A DNA stretch of 24,890 nucleotides from Candidatus Hydrogenedentota bacterium (lineage in GTDB: Bacteria > Hydrogenedentota > Hydrogenedentia > Hydrogenedentales > CAITNO01). The notes under the pieces are model-generated. The model ran no database searches. It was given only the letters and a program-made list of their open reading frames with translations, and was not told the origin of the DNA. The translations under genes and the position numbers were made by a program. Positions 23,433 through 24,890 of the stretch are shown piece after piece (the first letter of the stretch is position 1; each line of letters opens with the position of its first letter). The stretch covers positions 1-24,890 of the forward strand of contig JAGLCZ010000029.1 of assembly GCA_023145975.1 (NCBI GenBank), written 5' to 3'.

Positions 23433-23780
23433 TTATCCCGGCGGCCAACTTAGACGGCGCCCCCCCAGAATATGCAGATGGAGGTGAAGTACTTCCTGCC
23501 CCCCGTTTTCACCGCAATTAATGACATACCGATAACCATCCTGTGCAATACCCAGCTGTTCCGCCACCTTATTGGCTGCCAGCAATAAGCGCCCCAATAA
23601 TGCGGCATCTTCCGGTTGAGCATCACTAATCTTCGGAATGACCTTTTTGGGTACTATCAGCACGTGACAGGGGGCAGCGGGATTAATATCACGAAAAGCG
23701 CAGAACTCCTCGTCTTCATACACTTTGTCCGATGGAATAGAACCCGCTATAATTTTCGTAAATAGTGTTTCTTCGGTCAT
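23433..23780 (-). CDS. HIT-family purine nucleoside phosphoramidase (HinT-like)
   Basis: At 115 residues this is the length of HinT-type proteins, which hydrolyse adenosine phosphoramidates and acyl-adenylates. The family opening is present (LFTKIIAGSIPSDKVYEDEEFCAFRD, described here in two parts around residue 20). HVLIVPKK at 39-46 and the triad motif VLHLHLHILGG, with H99, H101 and H103, complete the call; the middle histidine is the nucleophile. GGAG seven bases before ATG 23780 fixes the start. It is the first gene of the long leftward run that includes aroE and the EIIA-zinc ribbon gene, and has a good promoter upstream. Confidence 0.94.
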   Translation of the reverse strand: MTEETLFTKIIAGSIPSDKVYEDEEFCAFRDINPAAPCHVLIVPKKVIPKISDAQPEDAALLGRLLLAANKVAEQLGIAQDGYRYVINCGENGGQEVLHLHLHILGGRRLSWPPG

Positions 23781-23806
23781 ATAGATACTCCTAACAGTGT
23801 ATCTAT
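23781..23806. repeat. 8-bp inverted repeat spanning the HIT gene ribosome site
   Basis: ATAGATAC at 23781-23788 and GTATCTAT at 23799-23806 are perfect complements with a 10-base centre. In the message the hairpin would hold the ribosome site in its loop and end at the start codon. As DNA the dyad overlaps the -10 element and start point of the promoter, an operator-like position. Confidence 0.5.
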
Positions 23807-23833
23807 GCTACCAGATTTCCCTTCAAATATCAA
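23805..23833 (-). promoter_or_regulatory. Promoter of the HIT-aroE gene run
   Basis: On the minus strand TTGATA (23833-23828) is followed after exactly 17 bases by TAGCAT (23810-23805), which also has the TGn extension just upstream. Transcription would start near 23798, about 20 bases before the HIT start codon. Confidence 0.55.
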
Positions 23834-23891
23834 CCTGCAGGAAACAAATTTCGAGGAGCCCTGCAATCCGGGGAAAAACATCTGACTCTCT

Positions 23892-23922
23892 TTGTCCAAC
23901 GTACAATCAGATATGTTAAAAT
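23892..23922 (+). promoter_or_regulatory. Possible promoter of the right-edge oxidoreductase
   Basis: TTGTCC at 23892-23897 is paired with TAAAAT at 23917-23922 over 19 bases; the -10 has a TGT extension. The start would lie about 50 bases ahead of the gene at 23980. Both hexamers are imperfect. Confidence 0.3.
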
Positions 23923-23979
23923 AATCGGAAGAGACAAAAATACTATCCGCTTACAGATTACAAAAGATTGAGGAGTATT

Positions 23980-24890
23980 ATGGATAAGAAAACCATTCGC
24001 ACAGGTATTGTAGGTGCAGGATTTTCCGCAAACTTTCACTACGAGGCGGTTTCACGTGTATACGGCGTTAATGCACAGGTACAGGGCGTATACGCTCTTG
24101 ACCGTCCCCAGGCGGAAGCGTACGCTGCAGAACGAGGTATCACGTGTTATGACTCACTTACGGCGTTAATTGATGATGTGGACGTAGTGCATTGTTGTGT
24201 GTTGGTAGCAGGACATGAAGAAGTGGCTGTTGCCGCACTCGAACGCAATAAGTTTGTCATCGTCGAAAAACCACTCACCGGATATTGCGGGGACGGATCC
24301 GAAACATTTCACGGAGATACTTTCCCAAAGGAAGAGGCACTCAAACAAGGTCTGGAAAGTGTGGAGCGTATGCTTGCTGCAGAAGAAAAAAGTGCAGGTC
24401 GTATTTTTTATGCGGAGAATTGGGTATATGCGCCTTCCATCCAAAAGGAACGTGAGATCATCGAAAAAACAGGAGCACAAATCCTTTGGATCCACGGGGA
24501 AGAATCCCACTCAGGTTCACACAACCCCACCTACGCCTACTGGAAATATTCCGGGGGCGGTGTAATGATAGGCAAGGGATGTCACCCCCTCACTGCGGCA
24601 CTCTATCTCAAACGAGTGGAAGGACGCGCACGGGATGGCAAGCCTATCCGTCCAAAAACAGTTTCTGCACGCACCCACGCACTTACACGTATGGATAACT
24701 TTCGCGACGAAGGACATATCCGGCGTGACTATTACGATATAGACGATTTTTCGATGATGCACGTAGTCTTTGAAGATAACACGATTGCCACCGTCTTTGC
24801 ATCGGACATTATTCTGGGCGGTATTCACAACTGGCTTGAAGTAGCAGCAAATAATCATCGCACCGTATGCAACATCAATCCAAATAACGC
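23980..24890 (+). CDS. Gfo/Idh/MocA-family oxidoreductase, partial (C-terminus beyond window)
   Basis: The gene opens at ATG 23980 behind GAGGAG and stays open to the right edge, giving 303 full codons. The N-terminus has the nucleotide-binding loop GIVGAGFSANFH (9-20). VEKPLTGY at 95-102 carries the conserved EKP of this family, and GGGVMIGKGCHPL in the C-terminal half has the usual active-site histidine region. Compared with the gene at 4238 it has an insertion just after EKP (GDGSETFHGDTFPKEEAL), so the two belong to different subgroups. The substrate cannot be told. It is divergent from the HIT-aroE run across a 199-base gap that holds a promoter for each side. Confidence 0.9.
   Translation, partial: MDKKTIRTGIVGAGFSANFHYEAVSRVYGVNAQVQGVYALDRPQAEAYAAERGITCYDSLTALIDDVDVVHCCVLVAGHEEVAVAALERNKFVIVEKPLTGYCGDGSETFHGDTFPKEEALKQGLESVERMLAAEEKSAGRIFYAENWVYAPSIQKEREIIEKTGAQILWIHGEESHSGSHNPTYAYWKYSGGGVMIGKGCHPLTAALYLKRVEGRARDGKPIRPKTVSARTHALTRMDNFRDEGHIRRDYYDIDDFSMMHVVFEDNTIATVFASDIILGGIHNWLEVAANNHRTVCNINPNN

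Noticed and set aside
1..24890. CRISPR array, transposon, tRNA or rRNA genes
   Set aside because: No spaced direct repeats, transposase motifs, terminal repeats or tRNA cloverleaf sequences were found by reading both strands.

Overview
The window comes from a Gram-negative-type bacterium with moderate base composition, probably a member of a poorly cultured lineage near the PVC/FCB groups. The best taxonomic hint is the tail of the secreted protease at 18171-20687. It carries two dockerin-like repeats with an ELLR-hydrophobic-Q-LYN core followed by a DGY motif, which resemble C-terminal repeats I associate with Candidatus Hydrogenedentes. That assignment is inference from memory. No tRNA, rRNA, CRISPR array or insertion sequence was recognised, and gene density is that of an ordinary chromosome.

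Layout. 1-1462 (minus): a sugar aminotransferase overlaps, by ATGA, the start of a KdkA/WaaP-type lipopolysaccharide kinase that runs off the left edge. 1550-2197 (minus): a pentapeptide-repeat protein. 2372-4165 (plus): a textbook heat-shock unit with a sigma70 promoter, a perfect CIRCE operator, groEL without groES, and a strong intrinsic terminator. 4238-5254 (plus): a Gfo/Idh/MocA oxidoreductase. 5275-8457 (minus): a run of a helical unknown protein, acylphosphatase, a secreted HEAT-repeat protein and a secreted unknown protein. 8458-8928 is a long gene-free leader.

8929-16714 (plus): PTS enzyme I, ferritin, PPi-dependent phosphofructokinase, a secreted glycoside hydrolase, a PTS EIIA with an extra C-terminal domain, and a monovalent cation:proton antiporter. 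16716-23780 (minus): a secreted apparent pseudo-hydrolase, a trypsin-like protease, a lone cyclic-nucleotide-binding domain, an EIIA fused to a coiled coil and C4 zinc ribbon, a 64-residue unknown protein, shikimate dehydrogenase and a HIT protein. 23980-end (plus): a second, partial Gfo/Idh/MocA oxidoreductase.

The most interesting theme is phosphorelay regulation. Enzyme I and two different EIIA proteins are present, but no sugar permease (EIIB/EIIC) and no HPr are encoded here. One EIIA sits immediately upstream of the antiporter. The other is fused to a DUF164/CT398-like zinc-ribbon module of a family reported to bind sigma54. This suggests a regulatory PTS that links carbon and energy state to ion transport and possibly to transcription. 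Each gene call rests on visible motifs; the wiring between the genes is inference.
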